NCBI GenBank assembly: GCA_020444515.1
Contig: JAHLKX010000002.1
Location: forward strand, 62,001-126,000
Length of the DNA: 64,000 bases
Source: Bacteroidota bacterium
GTDB lineage: Bacteria > Bacteroidota > Bacteroidia > Bacteroidales > JAADJA01
Direction of reading: 5' to 3'
The translations under genes were made by a program, and so were the position numbers. Numbering within the stretch: the first letter of the stretch is position 1; each line of letters starts with the position of its first letter. Under the pieces are notes generated by a model. The model searched no databases, was not told the origin of the DNA, and saw nothing but the letters and a program-made list of their open reading frames with translations. Positions 62,790 through 64,000 of the stretch are shown one piece after another.

Positions 62790-63998
62790 TTACATCTTCA
62801 CAAACTCAACCCTACGGTTTTCTGCTTTGCCTTCCGGTGTAGCATTTGTATTTATCGGCATGGATTCACCAAAACCTTTAGATGTTAATCTGCTGGCTGG
62901 TATTCCCATCGATATCAGTTTTTTCATAACAGTTTCAGCCCTATCCTCCGATAGCTTCTGATTAAGATCAGTATCACCATCACTGTCTGTATGCCCTTCT
63001 ATACTGAATTTAAGTTCTGGGTGTTCTTGCATTAATTCTGTTATTTTATTTATTATACCCATCGATTCTGGCTTAAGTGTTGCTTTGCCAACATCGAAAC
63101 GTATACCGTTGGCAACGATTTTTCCATTCTGCATCAAACGATCGTAATATTTTACACCACCTTCAGCTATACGAACATTTTTTACGTAGTACAAATTATC
63201 GTTTTTCGCATGGTAAGTATATAAAGTAAGTCCTTTTGGGTCGAAATCAAGCCTTGGGATATTCAACAAACGTGTTTCGTCCATATAAGCTTTTAGCTTT
63301 CCATGAGTGTAGGCAATGGCAATGTGCATCCAGCGCGATTTTGCTACATTTTTATCGGGCAGGGTGCTGCTTGTTTGCCCTATACTCAGCTGGTTGTATC
63401 GTATTTCTATGTCAGTATAACCGGTAGAACTTCCTGATTTTTGGTTCTTTCGGTCGTATAAATAAGTTTCGAACCACCCGCCACCAGGATAATACAAATC
63501 AAATTCTATGGTAAATACATCGGGCAAATAGTCTTCTTTTGGGTTTTTCATATAGGGTATTATTGAAGGCGCTCCATCGCGGAACATAATTACATTTTCG
63601 CCCCCAAATTTGGCAATTTCAACATTTCCACGCACCAAATCCCATCGCGAGGGGAATTCACCATTTTCTTCCCCAATTAAATTGTCTTCAAAAATTATTT
63701 TATCACCCGGTACAAAGTCATATTTTGCCCAGTTGAGGACTGGTTTATTCGAAACCGGTTCATCTGATATTTTTGAATCTTTTTCCAAGGATTTTTCTTT
63801 TTCTTCAGAAGCGTCTGTCGCTTTTTCTGTTTTTTCTTTTTTCTTTTTATTCTTCTTTTTAAACAGGCTGCCCACTCCTTCTTCAATCTTATCGAACCCT
63901 TTGTCAATCCCTTTATCGATGTTTTTATTGGTGCGGTTTTCACCTTCCTTTTCAGCTTTTTTTCCGGGGTCGTCAATTTGCGCCACGATTGGCCCAGC
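62790..63998 (-). CDS. OmpA-family protein with LamG-like domain, 5'-truncated by the window edge
   Basis: The frame stays open to the window end: before the ORF-track GTG it reads 'AGPIVAQIDD', which looks like the end of a signal peptide, so the GTG is not the start. A Lys/Glu-rich low-complexity segment follows, then a concanavalin/LamG-like beta-sandwich ('FTIEFDLYYPGGGWFETYLYD' in part, 'WMHIAIAYTHGKLKAYMD'), then a C-terminal OmpA peptidoglycan-binding domain ('FSIEGHTDSDGDTDLNQKLS', 'RLTSKGFGESMP', 'ENRRVEFVKM'). It likely bridges the outer membrane or periplasm to peptidoglycan. Confidence 0.87.
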   Translation of the reverse strand, partial: AGPIVAQIDDPGKKAEKEGENRTNKNIDKGIDKGFDKIEEGVGSLFKKKNKKKKEKTEKATDASEEKEKSLEKDSKISDEPVSNKPVLNWAKYDFVPGDKIIFEDNLIGEENGEFPSRWDLVRGNVEIAKFGGENVIMFRDGAPSIIPYMKNPKEDYLPDVFTIEFDLYYPGGGWFETYLYDRKNQKSGSSTGYTDIEIRYNQLSIGQTSSTLPDKNVAKSRWMHIAIAYTHGKLKAYMDETRLLNIPRLDFDPKGLTLYTYHAKNDNLYYVKNVRIAEGGVKYYDRLMQNGKIVANGIRFDVGKATLKPESMGIINKITELMQEHPELKFSIEGHTDSDGDTDLNQKLSEDRAETVMKKLISMGIPASRLTSKGFGESMPINTNATPEGKAENRRVEFVKM

Positions 63999-64000
63999 AA

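Noticed and set aside
63695-64000. 101-codon minus-strand ORF at the window end, in another frame from the OmpA gene
   Set aside because: It is a Lys-rich shadow of the low-complexity N-terminal part of the OmpA-family gene.
1-64000. CRISPR arrays, tRNA/rRNA genes, prophage or toxin-antitoxin modules
   Set aside because: None was noticed on reading both strands; the reading was by eye, so a short tRNA could still be missed.

Overview
The window looks like chromosomal DNA of a Bacteroidetes (Bacteroidota) species, probably a free-living or sediment-type Bacteroidales/Marinilabiliales relative rather than a gut Bacteroides. The evidence is eight proteins ending in type IX secretion (T9SS) type A sorting domains, a SusC/SusD pair behind an ECF sigma/FecR pair, an RprX/RprY-like two-component system, many TAnnTTTG -7 promoter boxes, and a four-helix-bundle (S23-type) protein. 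No rRNA, tRNA, CRISPR array, IS element or phage gene was seen. Both edge genes are cut by the window.

Layout: (1) 1-2.2 kb, a truncated coiled-coil protein and pgi. (2) 2.4-6.9 kb, icmF (fused isobutyryl-CoA mutase) with a butyrate kinase. (3) 7.0-21.1 kb, a lipid-anchored or membrane-anchored serine hydrolase, then an export island: three tandem arylsulfotransferase-like proteins and two CotH-kinase/lamin-tail proteins, all five with T9SS sorting domains. (4) 21.1-23.2 kb, an RprXY-like two-component system, followed by a 440-bp intergenic region with a terminator-like hairpin and a dyad. (5) 23.7-29.8 kb, a beta-oxidation electron module: membrane Fe-S ETF:quinone oxidoreductase, EtfA, EtfB, acyl-CoA dehydrogenase, and a FabK/nitronate-monooxygenase-like flavoprotein. 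(6) 30-32 kb, an MBL hydrolase, a K+ channel and a DUF4260 protein. (7) 32.2-42.8 kb, leucine catabolism in two transcription units: mccB, enoyl-CoA hydratase, [inserted four-helix-bundle gene], mccA; then acyl-CoA dehydrogenase, HMG-CoA lyase, acetoacetyl-CoA synthetase and a second, cysteine-less HMGL-family enzyme. (8) 42.9-60.7 kb, a patatin and a peptide-utilisation locus: isoaspartyl dipeptidase, ECF sigma, FecR, SusC, SusD, a PKD/beta-propeller lipoprotein, a T9SS protein, two cyanophycinase-family enzymes (one lipoprotein, one T9SS-secreted), a Tat-type DUF362 protein, and M28 and M14 peptidases. (9) 60.8-64 kb, a lipoprotein, a DUF4412-like protein, an ankyrin protein and a truncated OmpA-family protein.

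How the parts fit: the metabolic theme is breakdown of amino acids and branched or short acyl-CoAs. Leucine would pass through 3-methylcrotonyl-CoA carboxylase to HMG-CoA, acetoacetate and acetoacetyl-CoA. Isobutyryl-CoA/butyryl-CoA are interconverted by IcmF, and butyrate kinase can conserve ATP. Acyl-CoA dehydrogenases pass electrons through EtfAB to the membrane Fe-S protein and menaquinone. The peptide locus would feed this. Its two cyanophycinase homologues plus IadA and a SusCD importer suggest uptake of beta-aspartyl (cyanophycin-like) peptides, which is the most interesting candidate system here (inference).

Starts were moved from the ORF track where a signal peptide, promoter or overlap argued for an internal ATG. 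Domain calls rest on motif reading only; no database search was possible.
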